DNA of 64,000 nucleotides from Paracoccaceae bacterium (GTDB lineage Bacteria; Pseudomonadota; Alphaproteobacteria; Rhodobacterales; Rhodobacteraceae): positions 1 through 64,000 of the forward strand of contig JADHOV010000004.1 of assembly GCA_016778765.1 (NCBI GenBank), given 5' to 3'. Below the pieces are notes generated by a model. It saw only the letters and a list, made by a program, of their open reading frames with translations. It was not told the DNA's origin and searched no databases. Each line of letters opens with the position of its first letter. Position 1 is the first letter of the stretch. This document shows positions 30,096 to 39,337 of the stretch, piece by piece. Position numbers and translations under genes: made by a program.

Positions 30096-31046
30096 TTACA
30101 TAACCACCAACCAAACATAGACCAGATATGCGGCAGTCAAGAGCGCGCCCACCAAGCGGTTGATCCGCAATCGGTAAACCACAAAGGGGGCAAGGCTCAA
30201 AGAGGCAGCCAGCATCACCCAAAGATCAACCGATAAAAGCTGCGGGGAAACCGGAATCGGGCCCACAAAAGCGGTAACTCCCATAATTGCCAACAGGTTA
30301 AAAACGTTGGATCCGATCACATTGCCAAGCGCCACATCCGCTTGCCTGCGTATCGCGCTGGCCAAAGTAGTTGCCAATTCAGGCAGCGACGTTCCCAAGG
30401 CAACCAAGGTCAACCCGATGGTGGTTTCGCTGATTTGATAGCTGCGGGCAATTTCAGTGGCATTATTCACCAAAAGATTTGCTCCATAGGGCAACCCAAG
30501 CAACCCGATGCCGATCAACCCTGTTATTTTCCAAGCCGGCAGCACTGCATCTTGCGCGCCGCCGCCCTCAAGGCCGATTTCAGCCGCCTCTGCACGCATT
30601 GGCTCCTGCAGCGAATCGCGTAAAGCTAACCCCAGCACGACTGCCAGCGCCGTCAGCAAAATCATCCCGCTGCCATAGGAAAACACCCCAAGCGACGCCA
30701 AATAAATAAACAAGAGGCTGCCACCGATCATGAACGCATAGTTTTTTCTTAAATCTGTCTGTGCCGCATCAAGCCCAAACATCAATGCGGGCAACCCCAA
30801 AACCATCAGAATATTTGCTGTATTTGATCCCACCACATTCCCGATGGCAATTCCTGGCACCCCAGACAGCACCGCTTGAATAGAAATCAAAAGCTCGGGC
30901 GCTGATGTTCCAAAAGCCACAATGGTCAATCCAACGATAAATGCCGGAATCCCAAGCCGATCGCTGAGCGCAACGGCGCCTTTAACCAGAAAATCTCCAG
31001 ACATCACCAAGATGATCAGCGCCAATGCAGAGAGCAGCCAGGTCAT
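30096..31046 (-). CDS. Calcium/sodium antiporter (CaCA family)
   Basis: Inner-membrane exchanger of 316 residues with two repeated halves of about five membrane segments each. Each half carries an alpha-repeat: GLTIVAFGTSAPELLIS with GNVVGSNTANIL, and GLTLVALGTSLPELATT with GNVIGSNVFNLL. The Glu residues in these repeats bind the cation. It resembles E. coli YrbG. It follows the zinc-ribbon gene by 9 nt. Confidence 0.95.
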   Translation of the reverse strand: MTWLLSALALIILVMSGDFLVKGAVALSDRLGIPAFIVGLTIVAFGTSAPELLISIQAVLSGVPGIAIGNVVGSNTANILMVLGLPALMFGLDAAQTDLRKNYAFMIGGSLLFIYLASLGVFSYGSGMILLTALAVVLGLALRDSLQEPMRAEAAEIGLEGGGAQDAVLPAWKITGLIGIGLLGLPYGANLLVNNATEIARSYQISETTIGLTLVALGTSLPELATTLASAIRRQADVALGNVIGSNVFNLLAIMGVTAFVGPIPVSPQLLSVDLWVMLAASLSLAPFVVYRLRINRLVGALLTAAYLVYVWLVVM

Positions 31047-31055
31047 CAGGCCTGC

Positions 31056-31217
31056 CTATTTGGATCCGCAAGAGCAGCCGGATGCGCCCAATCGAAAGCG
31101 GCCACACGCATTGCATCTCATCGCTTCTAATTTGCTCTGTCCGGGCAATTTGATCCGTCCAAACATCGCCAAAACGGCAATCCCAATCAAAAATAGGAAA
31201 ACGATTTTTACGATCAT
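31056..31217 (-). CDS. Tiny membrane protein with a C-terminal zinc-ribbon-like motif
   Basis: A 53-residue protein: an N-terminal membrane segment (MIVKIVFLFLIGIAVLAMFG) followed by a cytoplasmic or periplasmic basic linker and MRCNACGRFRLGASGCSCGSK-like ending, in which two CxxC/CxC pairs could bind zinc. The start ATG at 31217 begins one base after the sppA stop, so translation is coupled; the longer frame reaching 31256 would overlap sppA. I do not recognise the family. Placement between sppA and the antiporter suggests it works with the protease, perhaps as an anchor. Confidence 0.65.
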   Translation of the reverse strand: MIVKIVFLFLIGIAVLAMFGRIKLPGQSKLEAMRCNACGRFRLGASGCSCGSK

Positions 31218-31218
31218 A

Positions 31219-32016
31219 TCACAAACCAAAGCGGCCAAACGCCGCCCTTTCTTCAAAATACAGATCCGCAGAGTCTACAAGCGAGGATGAAAATCTTTGC
31301 AAGACGCCTTTTTTCTGCCCGTATGTTCGAAATTTCACGTTCTCGCCAAAACGCTGTTTCATCACCGGCACCAGATGGCCAAGCCCATCCGCTAGGCCGA
31401 CGGACACCGCTTCTTCACCCACCCAAATTTCACCCGTAAACAAATCTTTATCATCGCTCAATTTAGCGCCACGCTGCTTGGTGACATGCGCGATAAAAAC
31501 ACTGTGTATCTGCTCAAGTAGTTTTTTCAACCGATCAACATCTTCGGGTTTTTCCGGCTTAAAAGGATCCAATGTCGATTTTGAAGCGCCTGCGGTATAA
31601 ACGCGCCGTTCAATCCCATAGCGCTGCAAGAGATCATGCGCTCCAAAGCCAGCCGAAATAACGCCGATTGAGCCCAAAATTGAACTGTCATCTACGTAGA
31701 TTTCATCGGCGGTGACGGCCAACCAATAGCCACCTGAGGCGGCTACATCTTCCACGAAAGCAAACACTGGAAGGCTATTTTCAGCCGCCAACCGGCGGAT
31801 CCGCGCACCGATTAAAGACGATTGTACCGGCGAACCGCCGGGCGAGTTGATCACCAGCGCCACCGCATCCGGTTTGCCTTTGCTGAACGCTTTTTCCAAA
31901 ACAGGCGCCAGCGCCTTATCGTTCAACTGGCCGCGTGATCCACCCGAAATCACCCCAGAGAGATGCACCACAGCAACGGATTTTTTGGCTTTCACAAAAG
32001 GTAGTTTAAACTTCAT
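31219..32016 (-). CDS. sppA: S49-family serine peptidase (SppA-like)
   Basis: A signal-peptide-peptidase-type protease of 265 residues. The catalytic Ser94 lies in VEDVAASGGYWLA and Lys146 in TAGASKSTLDPFK; the 52-residue spacing equals that of the Bacillus enzyme. GVISAGFG and VINSPGGSPVQSS are also typical. No membrane segment is visible at the N-terminus (MKFKLPFVKAKKS), unlike most SppA/SohB proteins. The start is uncertain: the frame is open to 32076, and the chosen ATG has only a close GAGGGA before it. It is followed by the tiny zinc-ribbon gene. Confidence 0.9.
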   Translation of the reverse strand: MKFKLPFVKAKKSVAVVHLSGVISGGSRGQLNDKALAPVLEKAFSKGKPDAVALVINSPGGSPVQSSLIGARIRRLAAENSLPVFAFVEDVAASGGYWLAVTADEIYVDDSSILGSIGVISAGFGAHDLLQRYGIERRVYTAGASKSTLDPFKPEKPEDVDRLKKLLEQIHSVFIAHVTKQRGAKLSDDKDLFTGEIWVGEEAVSVGLADGLGHLVPVMKQRFGENVKFRTYGQKKGVLQRFSSSLVDSADLYFEERAAFGRFGL

Positions 32017-32097
32017 TCCCTCTATGTAGGGCCCTTGCCGCACGGGCACAAGACGCGCCGCGCAGGAAGGTTGCAAAATCCCTGCAAAGATGGCTTT

Positions 32098-32859
32098 TTA
32101 GCTGCGCAACCGCCAACCCGTTCTAAAAATCCACATAATCGCGGCAAAACACAATAAAATGAAGCCAAAAACTGCTAGCAAGCTGACCATGATGGGCACG
32201 TCCGCGGTTCCAAAAAAGCACCACCTAAACGCAGATACCAAATAGACCACGGGATTAAACAAGGAGATCGTCTGCCAAAACGGGGGCAGCATGGAAATCG
32301 AATAAAACGTTCCGCCCAAAAACACCAAAGGGGTGATGATCAGCATCGGTACCATTTGCAATTGTTCAAAATTACCCGCCCAGATGCCGACAATAAAGCC
32401 CAATAAAGCGAAGGCGATGCTGGTCATCACAAGGAAAAACAGCATGGCCAAAGGATGTATGATCGTCAGGTCAACAAATAATAATGAGGTCAACAGAATA
32501 ACCAGACCGGTAAAGATCGCCTTGGTGGCCGCAGCGCCAACATATCCCACTACGATTTCCGCAGCGCTGATCGGCGCTGACAGCACCTCATAGATACTGC
32601 CAATGAATTTTGGAAAATATATTCCAAAAGCACCATTTGAAATGGCCTGTGTAATCACCGTTAACATGATCAAACCCGGCACAATAAAACTGCCATAGGC
32701 AATACCCTCAACCTGCGAAATCCGGCTGCCCATGGCGGCGCCAAACACGATAAAGTAGAGCGAAGCGGATAAAACCGGCGAGACAAAGCTCTGCAGAATT
32801 GTACGAAAAAACCGCTGCATTTCAAATTTATAAATGGCTTTTACCGAGTGAAAATTCAT
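32098..32859 (-). CDS. ABC-2 type export permease
   Basis: Membrane subunit of 253 residues with six membrane segments, of the ABC-2/NodJ class (FVSPVLSASLYFIVFGAAMG, QMVPMLIITPLVFLGGTFYS). The start overlaps the stop of the ATPase gene by four bases, so both form one exporter. Substrate unknown; relatives export polysaccharides, drugs or act in other envelope tasks. Confidence 0.92.
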   Translation of the reverse strand: MNFHSVKAIYKFEMQRFFRTILQSFVSPVLSASLYFIVFGAAMGSRISQVEGIAYGSFIVPGLIMLTVITQAISNGAFGIYFPKFIGSIYEVLSAPISAAEIVVGYVGAAATKAIFTGLVILLTSLLFVDLTIIHPLAMLFFLVMTSIAFALLGFIVGIWAGNFEQLQMVPMLIITPLVFLGGTFYSISMLPPFWQTISLFNPVVYLVSAFRWCFFGTADVPIMVSLLAVFGFILLCFAAIMWIFRTGWRLRS

Positions 32860-33782
32860 GCCGCCTCGCTGACCAGCTGTAGGAAGATTTCTTCCAAAGA
32901 TGATTCGCCTGTTTGAAGATCTTTGACTTTGAGCCCCAAGGCCAAAATTTCCGAAAACAGCTTTTCGATCTCCGGTCCAGCCCCCGTCAAATCATATTGG
33001 TAAATCAACGACAGACCATCCGCAGCCAAGGTCACACCCAAAGCCAAAAGCGGCGGCGGCAGTATTGGTAACGGGCTCAACAAATCGATCTGCAACTGTT
33101 TTTTACCCAGCCGCTGCATCAACGAGTCTTTTGCCTCGACCAATTGCAACGCACCTTGATCGATAATCCCTATCCTATCTGCGATGGCTTCGGCCTCTTC
33201 GATATAGTGCGTGGTAAGAATGATCGTTACGCCGCTGGCGCGCAGCCGCTCAACCAGCGCCCACATATCTTTGCGCAATTCAACATCCACACCGGCTGTC
33301 GGTTCATCTAAAAACAACAGGCGCGGTTGGTGGCTCAAGGCCTTGGCAATGCTCAACCGGCGTTTCATCCCCCCCGATAAGGTTCGGATTTGGGCCGTTT
33401 TTTTATCAGATAATGACAACGCCTCTAGCAATGAAGACAGATACCCCTCATCTGGTGCTTTACCGAATAAACCACGCGAAAAGCGCAGCGTATTTTCCAC
33501 CGTTTCAAAAGGCTCCAAGGCCAGTTCTTGCGGCACCAAACCGATCAAACTGCGCGCAGCGCGATATTGCTGCACGATATCATAACCGGCCATTTTTACC
33601 GAACCCGCGCTGAACCGCGAGATGCCACAAATTGTTGAGATTAAAGTGGTTTTACCCGCCCCATTCGGCCCAAGAAGCGCCAAAATCTCTGCCTCGTGCA
33701 CGTTCAAATTTATATTTTTGAGTGCGTGAAACCCGTTCGCGTAAAATTTCGACAGGCCGCTGATTTGCAAAATATCCGACAT
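32856..33782 (-). CDS. ABC exporter ATP-binding protein
   Basis: ATPase of 308 residues of the CcmA/NodI-like multidrug class. Walker A is GPNGAGKTT near residue 38, the signature LSGGMKRRLSIAKAL near 138, and Walker B LLFLDEPTAGVDVELR near 160; a C-terminal extension ends in LEEIFLQLVSE. It is followed by the ABC-2 permease. Confidence 0.93.
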   Translation of the reverse strand: MSDILQISGLSKFYANGFHALKNINLNVHEAEILALLGPNGAGKTTLISTICGISRFSAGSVKMAGYDIVQQYRAARSLIGLVPQELALEPFETVENTLRFSRGLFGKAPDEGYLSSLLEALSLSDKKTAQIRTLSGGMKRRLSIAKALSHQPRLLFLDEPTAGVDVELRKDMWALVERLRASGVTIILTTHYIEEAEAIADRIGIIDQGALQLVEAKDSLMQRLGKKQLQIDLLSPLPILPPPLLALGVTLAADGLSLIYQYDLTGAGPEIEKLFSEILALGLKVKDLQTGESSLEEIFLQLVSEAA

Positions 33783-33920
33783 TCATCTCTTTTCATGTCA
33801 TCAAGCTACGGCCCGATGCCGGCTTTAGAGTCAGACCTAGTCCAGAACGCAGAAATTGCAAACACGGCTTTGCAAAATAACGGCCCTGACCTCAACCATT
33901 TTGCCCCTGCCGGAACAGGC

Positions 33921-34964
33921 TTAACCAGACGCCCCTTCGCGCACGGTCTCGATCATCAACTTCACATTTTCTGGATCTGCGTCCGGTGTGATCCCATGCC
34001 CTAAATTGAAAATATGAGGCCCCTTGCCCAGCGCTTTTACGATTCGCCTCGTGTCATCAATAAGCTCTTGCCCCCCCGTCACCATATGCGAGGATTTCAA
34101 ATTGCCCTGCACACAGCCATCAACTTGCACATGGCTGGCAGCCCATTCCGGTGTAACCGAATTGTCAATCGCCACGCAATCCGCGCCGGTTGCCTTTGCA
34201 AAACCGATATAATTATCACCAGCCTCGCGGGGAAAGGCGATCACCGGCACCTGCGGATGACGTTGCTTTAGAGCTTGCGTTATGCGGCGCGCTGGCGCCA
34301 AAGCATAATGTTTAAAATCATCTCCGCGCAAGGATCCCGCCCAACTGTCAAAAAGCTTCACAACTTCGGCCCCTGCGTCGATCTGGGCGCTTAAATACTC
34401 GATCGTCGCATTGGTGAGCAGGTCAATTAAGCGTTCAAACAATTCTCGGTCTTGGCGCTTCAGCGCATGTGCAGGCGCCTGATCTGGGGTGCCCCGCCCC
34501 GCAATCATATAGGTCGCAACGGTCCAAGGCGCCCCAGCAAATCCAATCAGCGTTGTTTCAGCAGGAAGCTCTTTTGACAGAATTCTCACCGTCTCATAAA
34601 CCGGATCCAAGGTTTTATGAATTGCCGAAACCGGCTTCAGCGCATCAAATTCAGCGCTTTTGGTTAAGGTGGACAAGCGTGGTCCTTCTCCGGTGACAAA
34701 CCACAGATCAGCCCCCAAAGCTTGCGGCAGCAATAAAATATCAGCAAAGAGAATCGCCGCATCAAACCCATAACGGCGAATAGGTTGCAACGTCACCTCG
34801 GCTGCCAACTCACTGTTATAACAAAGTGAGAGGAAATCGCCCGCCTCAGCCCGCGTAGCTCTATACTCAGGAAGATACCGGCCCGCTTGCCGCATCATCC
34901 AAATCGGTGGTGTTTCCAACACTTCACCAGCCAATGCACGCAGTATTTTTTTATTCTCAGCCAT
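33921..34964 (-). CDS. hemE: Uroporphyrinogen decarboxylase
   Basis: Removes four carboxyl groups from uroporphyrinogen III to give coproporphyrinogen III in heme and bacteriochlorophyll synthesis. It has 347 residues; the active-site start [18 protein letters not shown] and [13 protein letters not shown] are clear. AAGGA lies 7 nt before the start. It is divergent from hemC with about 96 nt between them; hemF is 2.5 kb on. Confidence 0.98.
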   Translation of the reverse strand: MAENKKILRALAGEVLETPPIWMMRQAGRYLPEYRATRAEAGDFLSLCYNSELAAEVTLQPIRRYGFDAAILFADILLLPQALGADLWFVTGEGPRLSTLTKSAEFDALKPVSAIHKTLDPVYETVRILSKELPAETTLIGFAGAPWTVATYMIAGRGTPDQAPAHALKRQDRELFERLIDLLTNATIEYLSAQIDAGAEVVKLFDSWAGSLRGDDFKHYALAPARRITQALKQRHPQVPVIAFPREAGDNYIGFAKATGADCVAIDNSVTPEWAASHVQVDGCVQGNLKSSHMVTGGQELIDDTRRIVKALGKGPHIFNLGHGITPDADPENVKLMIETVREGASG

Positions 34965-35031
34965 AAATTATCCTTCTTTCGTGCCTAGCTCACCACTTCC
35001 AACATTAATGTCAAGCATCGGTTCTTGTCAT

Positions 35032-35044
35032 GTGTAGTTTACAC
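35032..35044. promoter_or_regulatory. Inverted repeat GTGTA-GTT-TACAC in the hemE-hemC promoter region
   Basis: A perfect 5-bp inverted repeat with a 3-base spacer, directly after a TTGTCA that could be a -35 element of hemC. Its place, 17-29 bases upstream of the hemC ATG, fits an operator that blocks or helps RNA polymerase. The regulator is unknown. A related palindrome lies ahead of the DD-carboxypeptidase gene. Confidence 0.4.
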
Positions 35045-35060
35045 TATTAAAACGATAATT

Positions 35061-36011
35061 ATGACTCAGCAATACCCCACCCCCGCTTCACCGCTGCGCA
35101 TAGGCACGAGAGGATCCCCTCTGGCGCTTGCCCAAGCCTACGAAACCAGAACACGCCTCTCTCAAGCGTTTGACATTGCAGAAGAGGCGTTTGAGATCGT
35201 TGTGATCAAAACCACGGGTGATAAAGTGCTCGACCGACCGCTCAAAGAAATCGGCGGCAAGGGCTTGTTCACGCGTGAAATCGAAGATGACATGCTGTCA
35301 GGAAAAATTGACATAGCAGTGCATTCGATGAAGGATATGCCGGTTTTGCAGCCCGCTGGTTTGGTTTTGGAAACCTATTTGCCGCGGGAAGACGTGCGCG
35401 ATGCCTTTGTATCGCTGCATCATGACGATCTGGCCAGCCTGCCCGCGGGCGCTTTGGTCGGCAGTTCATCATTGCGCCGCAAAGCCCAGCTCACCCATCG
35501 GCGGCCCGATCTTAAAGTGGTAGAATTTCGCGGCAATGTTCAAACCCGTTTGAAAAAACTTGAGGCCGGGGTGGCAAGCTGTACGTTTTTGGCAATGGCA
35601 GGTTTAAACCGCTTGAACCTATCACATCTGGCAAAATCAGCGCTTGACGTCTCTGACATGCTGCCGGCGGTTGCACAGGGGGCGATTGGTATAGAACGGC
35701 GCGCGGATGATATGCGGGCCGCTGAGATGTTAGAGGCCATTCATCACGGGCCAACAGGGCAACGTTTGGCCGCCGAGCGTGCATTTCTCGCGGGTTTGGA
35801 CGGATCTTGCGAAACCCCGATCGCGGGTCTGGCCGAGCTAAAGGATGGACAAGTGCATCTACGCGGCGAAGTCTTGCGCCCAGACGGGTCAGAAACCTTG
35901 GATGAGGCGATGAGTGCGCCCATCGAAGATGGTGCTTTGCTTGGGACAGAAATGGCCAATAGGTTGCTAGAGCGGGCCGGCCCCGGTTTTTTTGACTGGC
36001 GCCACGCATAA
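35061..36011 (+). CDS. hemC: Hydroxymethylbilane synthase (porphobilinogen deaminase)
   Basis: Joins four porphobilinogens into hydroxymethylbilane. The 316-residue protein has LRIGTRGSPLALAQ near the N-terminus and the dipyrromethane-cofactor Cys250 in LDGSCETPIAG. The frame is open to 35025, but the ATG at 35061 gives the family N-terminus. No ribosome binding site precedes it and a putative -10 lies within about 15 bases, so the mRNA may be leaderless. The 3' end is only 6 nt from the convergent oxidase gene. Confidence 0.97.
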   Translation: MTQQYPTPASPLRIGTRGSPLALAQAYETRTRLSQAFDIAEEAFEIVVIKTTGDKVLDRPLKEIGGKGLFTREIEDDMLSGKIDIAVHSMKDMPVLQPAGLVLETYLPREDVRDAFVSLHHDDLASLPAGALVGSSSLRRKAQLTHRRPDLKVVEFRGNVQTRLKKLEAGVASCTFLAMAGLNRLNLSHLAKSALDVSDMLPAVAQGAIGIERRADDMRAAEMLEAIHHGPTGQRLAAERAFLAGLDGSCETPIAGLAELKDGQVHLRGEVLRPDGSETLDEAMSAPIEDGALLGTEMANRLLERAGPGFFDWRHA

Positions 36012-36017
36012 TCGGAT

Positions 36018-37436
36018 TTAATTCGCCGCGGGCACCACTTTGCCTGGGTTCATGATATTATTTGGATCAAGGCTGTGTTTAATCGCCCGCATTGCCTGCA
36101 AAGCCGCTTTATTTTTACGGCGCCGCATCGACGGTAATTTTGTTAAGCCAATGCCATGTTCGGCCGAAAAGCTGCCCCCCATGCTGAGCGTGACATCTTC
36201 AACCGCTTCGATGATATCATCGTGCACGGCTTTGTCGTGGCTTGCGGGCCAAACCGCATAATGCACATTACCATCGCCCAAATGCGAGACCACCAAAGCT
36301 TCAGCCTGCGGATCTATCGCTGCCAGACGTGTTTTCATCAGGTCTAAAAACGCCGCAACAGACTCGAGCGGAAGCGCTATATCATTATTGACCAATCTTG
36401 GATGGCTGGCCGTTACTTCTGCCGCCTGCTCGCGGCGCTCCCAAAATGCAACGCGCTGGGCTTGATTCTGCGCCACCACCGCATCAAGAATCGCACCCGC
36501 TTCAAGATGCGCTGCCAGCAGCGCCTCAAATTGTTGCATCAATTTGGACTGGCCCGCCGCATCCTGCGCTGCCAAATCCGCGCTGGTGCTGGCAAGCTCA
36601 ATCAAAATATTGGTATCATGAACCTGTGCAAAAGGCTGGCGGGCATTTGGAAACAGCTTTTGGTGCTGCTCCATATAAAACCCTGGCATATATTCAAACG
36701 CCTCAACCGCGCCGCCCGTCGCGTGCTGCAGATCATTTAACAGTGTCAGCGCGGATCCAAGCGATGTAGTAGCGATCATTGCGGTTGCATATACTTTGGG
36801 CTTTGCCTGCAATTTCATCACCGCCGCGGTGATAATCCCAAGCGTGCCTTCAGCACCGATCATCAAATGTTTCAAATTATAGCCAGAATTGTCTTTATGC
36901 AGCTCTGACATCAGGTTCATAATTTCACCATTGGGCAGCACAACCTCTAGGCCAAGGCACAGATCGCGCGTGTTGCCATAGCGCAAAACGTTTGATCCAC
37001 CCGCGTTGGTGCTAAGAACCCCTCCAAGCGTTGCTGACCCGCGCGCCCCGAAAGTCAGCGGAAATAAAAGGTCTTCGGCATCTGCTGCGGCGTGAAGATT
37101 CGATAAAATCACACCCGCCTCAACGATTGCCACTTTGGATTTGGGCCGAATTTCACGAATAGCGGCCATCCGCTCTAGCGATAGAACAAGCGCCGCCTCG
37201 CCGCAGGTGCCCCCGGCAAGGCCCGTATTCCCCCCCATCGGGACAAGTGGAATCTTCATCCGATTGGCCAATTTCACCACCTCTGACACCTGCTCTGCGG
37301 TTGCTGGGCGAATGATCGCCCGGGGTTGCCATTTATATTGATGAAGCCAATCGCTGCTATAGCGCGCCATATCTGTGCCGGTCAAAACATGGCTTGGCCC
37401 AACGATCTGCCCCAAATCAGAAACCAGTTGATCCAT
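36018..37436 (-). CDS. FAD-linked oxidase, D-lactate/D-2-hydroxyglutarate dehydrogenase type
   Basis: Flavoenzyme of 472 residues that oxidises a D-2-hydroxy acid. The FAD_binding_4 (PCMH) domain has PMGGNTGLAGGTCGEAALVLS near residue 75 and the C-terminal FAD-oxidase domain has SHLGDGNVHYAVWP and GGSFSAEHGIGLTKL. GAGG precedes the chosen ATG by 8 nt; an upstream TTG/ATG is less likely. It stands between hemC and hemF but has no evident heme role. Confidence 0.9.
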   Translation of the reverse strand: MDQLVSDLGQIVGPSHVLTGTDMARYSSDWLHQYKWQPRAIIRPATAEQVSEVVKLANRMKIPLVPMGGNTGLAGGTCGEAALVLSLERMAAIREIRPKSKVAIVEAGVILSNLHAAADAEDLLFPLTFGARGSATLGGVLSTNAGGSNVLRYGNTRDLCLGLEVVLPNGEIMNLMSELHKDNSGYNLKHLMIGAEGTLGIITAAVMKLQAKPKVYATAMIATTSLGSALTLLNDLQHATGGAVEAFEYMPGFYMEQHQKLFPNARQPFAQVHDTNILIELASTSADLAAQDAAGQSKLMQQFEALLAAHLEAGAILDAVVAQNQAQRVAFWERREQAAEVTASHPRLVNNDIALPLESVAAFLDLMKTRLAAIDPQAEALVVSHLGDGNVHYAVWPASHDKAVHDDIIEAVEDVTLSMGGSFSAEHGIGLTKLPSMRRRKNKAALQAMRAIKHSLDPNNIMNPGKVVPAAN

Positions 37437-37509
37437 CGTCACTGCCTCGCACAGAAAGAAAAGCAATCAAGCCCTTGCCAGGCGCATCTATCGTGTAGCT
37501 CCATAAGGC

Positions 37510-38403
37510 CTAATACCATTTGGCCACCGGCGGCAGACTCATCAAAACCGCATCCGCATCATGGCCGGTTGTCAGGCCAAATTTTGTTCCGCGATCATAC
37601 ACCAAATTATATTCTGCATAAAGCCCGCGATGGCGCAGTTGAGCCTCTTTGTCCTGCGCATCGAAGGCTTGCTGAAGATGTCTTTCAACCAGCGGTATAT
37701 AGGCGGGCAAAAAGGCCCGACCGATATCTTGGGTCAAAGCGAAATCTGCAGCCCAATCCCCGCTATTGCGATCATCCATAAAGATACCTCCCACGCCGCG
37801 CGCCCGTTTGCGATGCGGGATATAAAAATACTCATCCGCCCAAAGCTTCAATTTCGCATAAAGCTCGGGGTCGTGAGGATCCAGATGCGCTTTTTGTGTG
37901 GCATGAAAATGCGCAGTGTCTTCGGCATATTCGATACAAGGGTTCAAATCAGATCCACCGCCAAACCACCAGGCATGCGGGGTCCAGAACATCCGTGTGT
38001 TCATATGCACCGCCGGGCAATGCGGGTTTTGCAAATGCGCCACCAGCGAAATCCCTGCCGCCCAAAACCGCGGATCCTCTTGCATGCCAGGAATGCCCAT
38101 GCGCGCCGCCATGGCTTTTTGCGCTTCCGCCCCCAGCTGCCCATATACGGTTGATACATTGACCCCCACTTTTTCAAAAACGCGGCCATTGCGCATCACG
38201 CTCATCAACCCCCCGCCTGCATCCGAGCCATCTTCCGAGCTGCGTTTGGTTTCTGTCACGTCAAATTGGCCAATCGGTGCCTCCGCAAAAGGCCCCGCCG
38301 CATGCGCAGATTCAAGCGTTTCAAAGGCCGAGACGATTTGATCACGCAAGCTGCGAAACCAAGCGCTCGCCTGTTGTTTTTCAATCTCTGTAATATCGCC
38401 CAT
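37510..38403 (-). CDS. hemF: Oxygen-dependent coproporphyrinogen III oxidase
   Basis: Converts coproporphyrinogen III to protoporphyrinogen IX with molecular oxygen, so it points to aerobic heme synthesis. It has 297 residues with GVNVSTVYG, HMNTRMF, WWFGGGSDLNP and the C-terminal EYNLVYDRGTKFGL. Length and motifs are complete. It is third of the local heme genes. Confidence 0.98.
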   Translation of the reverse strand: MGDITEIEKQQASAWFRSLRDQIVSAFETLESAHAAGPFAEAPIGQFDVTETKRSSEDGSDAGGGLMSVMRNGRVFEKVGVNVSTVYGQLGAEAQKAMAARMGIPGMQEDPRFWAAGISLVAHLQNPHCPAVHMNTRMFWTPHAWWFGGGSDLNPCIEYAEDTAHFHATQKAHLDPHDPELYAKLKLWADEYFYIPHRKRARGVGGIFMDDRNSGDWAADFALTQDIGRAFLPAYIPLVERHLQQAFDAQDKEAQLRHRGLYAEYNLVYDRGTKFGLTTGHDADAVLMSLPPVAKWY

Positions 38404-38502
38404 GATTTCTTATCCGCTGCTCTTGATGATTTGGTGCACACCATTGCCTGTGAGGCAGGCACCGTCAAGCAAAACACAAGGCATTTTGATCAGCTGCAGA
38501 GG

Positions 38503-39303
38503 TTAATGCGCGGGCACCTCAACGGGATCAATTAAGGTTCTTCCACCATCTACGGTAAGAATTTGGCCCGTCACAAAGCCAGAACTTTCGGAGGCTAAAT
38601 ATTGTACGGTTTCGGCCACATCTGAGGCGGGCGCAATCCGCCCCATCGGTGTGTGGTTTTCAATATCTTTGCGGAAGGATGGTTGTTCTTTTAGAGCCAT
38701 TTGCAAGCTTGAGGACATCACCGAGCCAAAGGCAACCGCATTCACGCGGATCCGATGCGGCGCCAAGCCAACCGCCATCGATCGCGTCATCTGATCCAGC
38801 GCCGCGGTCGACATGGAATAAGCCAGCAAATCAGGATGTGCACGGCGCGCCGCGACGGAAGATAAGTTCACAATTGATCCCGCCTGACCCAACTCTTGAC
38901 CCGCGCTTTGCTTAATCATGCGCTTGGCCACCAATTGTGATAGGCGCAGGCTGGTCATAACATTTTGTTCCAGCATTGTTTCAACGGATCTATCATCTTG
39001 GCTCAGAACATCAGATGGCATCACCTGGCGCGATGCATTGACCAAAATATCCACTTGGTCAAAACTGTCTAAAGTAGCCGAGAGCAAATTTGCGATGGTC
39101 AATTTTTCGCGCAGATCCCCCGCGAAATATTCAACCTGAGCCCCATCTGGCACGGCGGCAACCTCTTTGGACAACCCCGCCTCGTCCATATCAGCGCACA
39201 TCACATTTGCCCCAAGCGCCGAAAAATGCCGCGCAATAGCGAGGCCGATGCCATGTGCAGCCCCCGTCACAATGGCGGTTTTTCCATCAATTGAAAAAGA
39301 CAT
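38503..39303 (-). CDS. Short-chain dehydrogenase/reductase
   Basis: Classical SDR of 266 residues with TGAAHGIGLAIARHF near residue 12, Asp in VMCADMDEAG suggesting NAD, and the YSMSTAAL stretch in place of the usual YxxxK: Tyr is followed by Ser-Met-Ser-Thr, so the catalytic Lys is not present at +4. GGAGG lies 5 nt before the ATG. The missing Lys suggests an altered activity. Substrate not known. Confidence 0.85.
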   Translation of the reverse strand: MSFSIDGKTAIVTGAAHGIGLAIARHFSALGANVMCADMDEAGLSKEVAAVPDGAQVEYFAGDLREKLTIANLLSATLDSFDQVDILVNASRQVMPSDVLSQDDRSVETMLEQNVMTSLRLSQLVAKRMIKQSAGQELGQAGSIVNLSSVAARRAHPDLLAYSMSTAALDQMTRSMAVGLAPHRIRVNAVAFGSVMSSSLQMALKEQPSFRKDIENHTPMGRIAPASDVAETVQYLASESSGFVTGQILTVDGGRTLIDPVEVPAH

Positions 39304-39337
39304 GAGCGCCTCCGATTCTCTGCGCATAGTACCGGAT

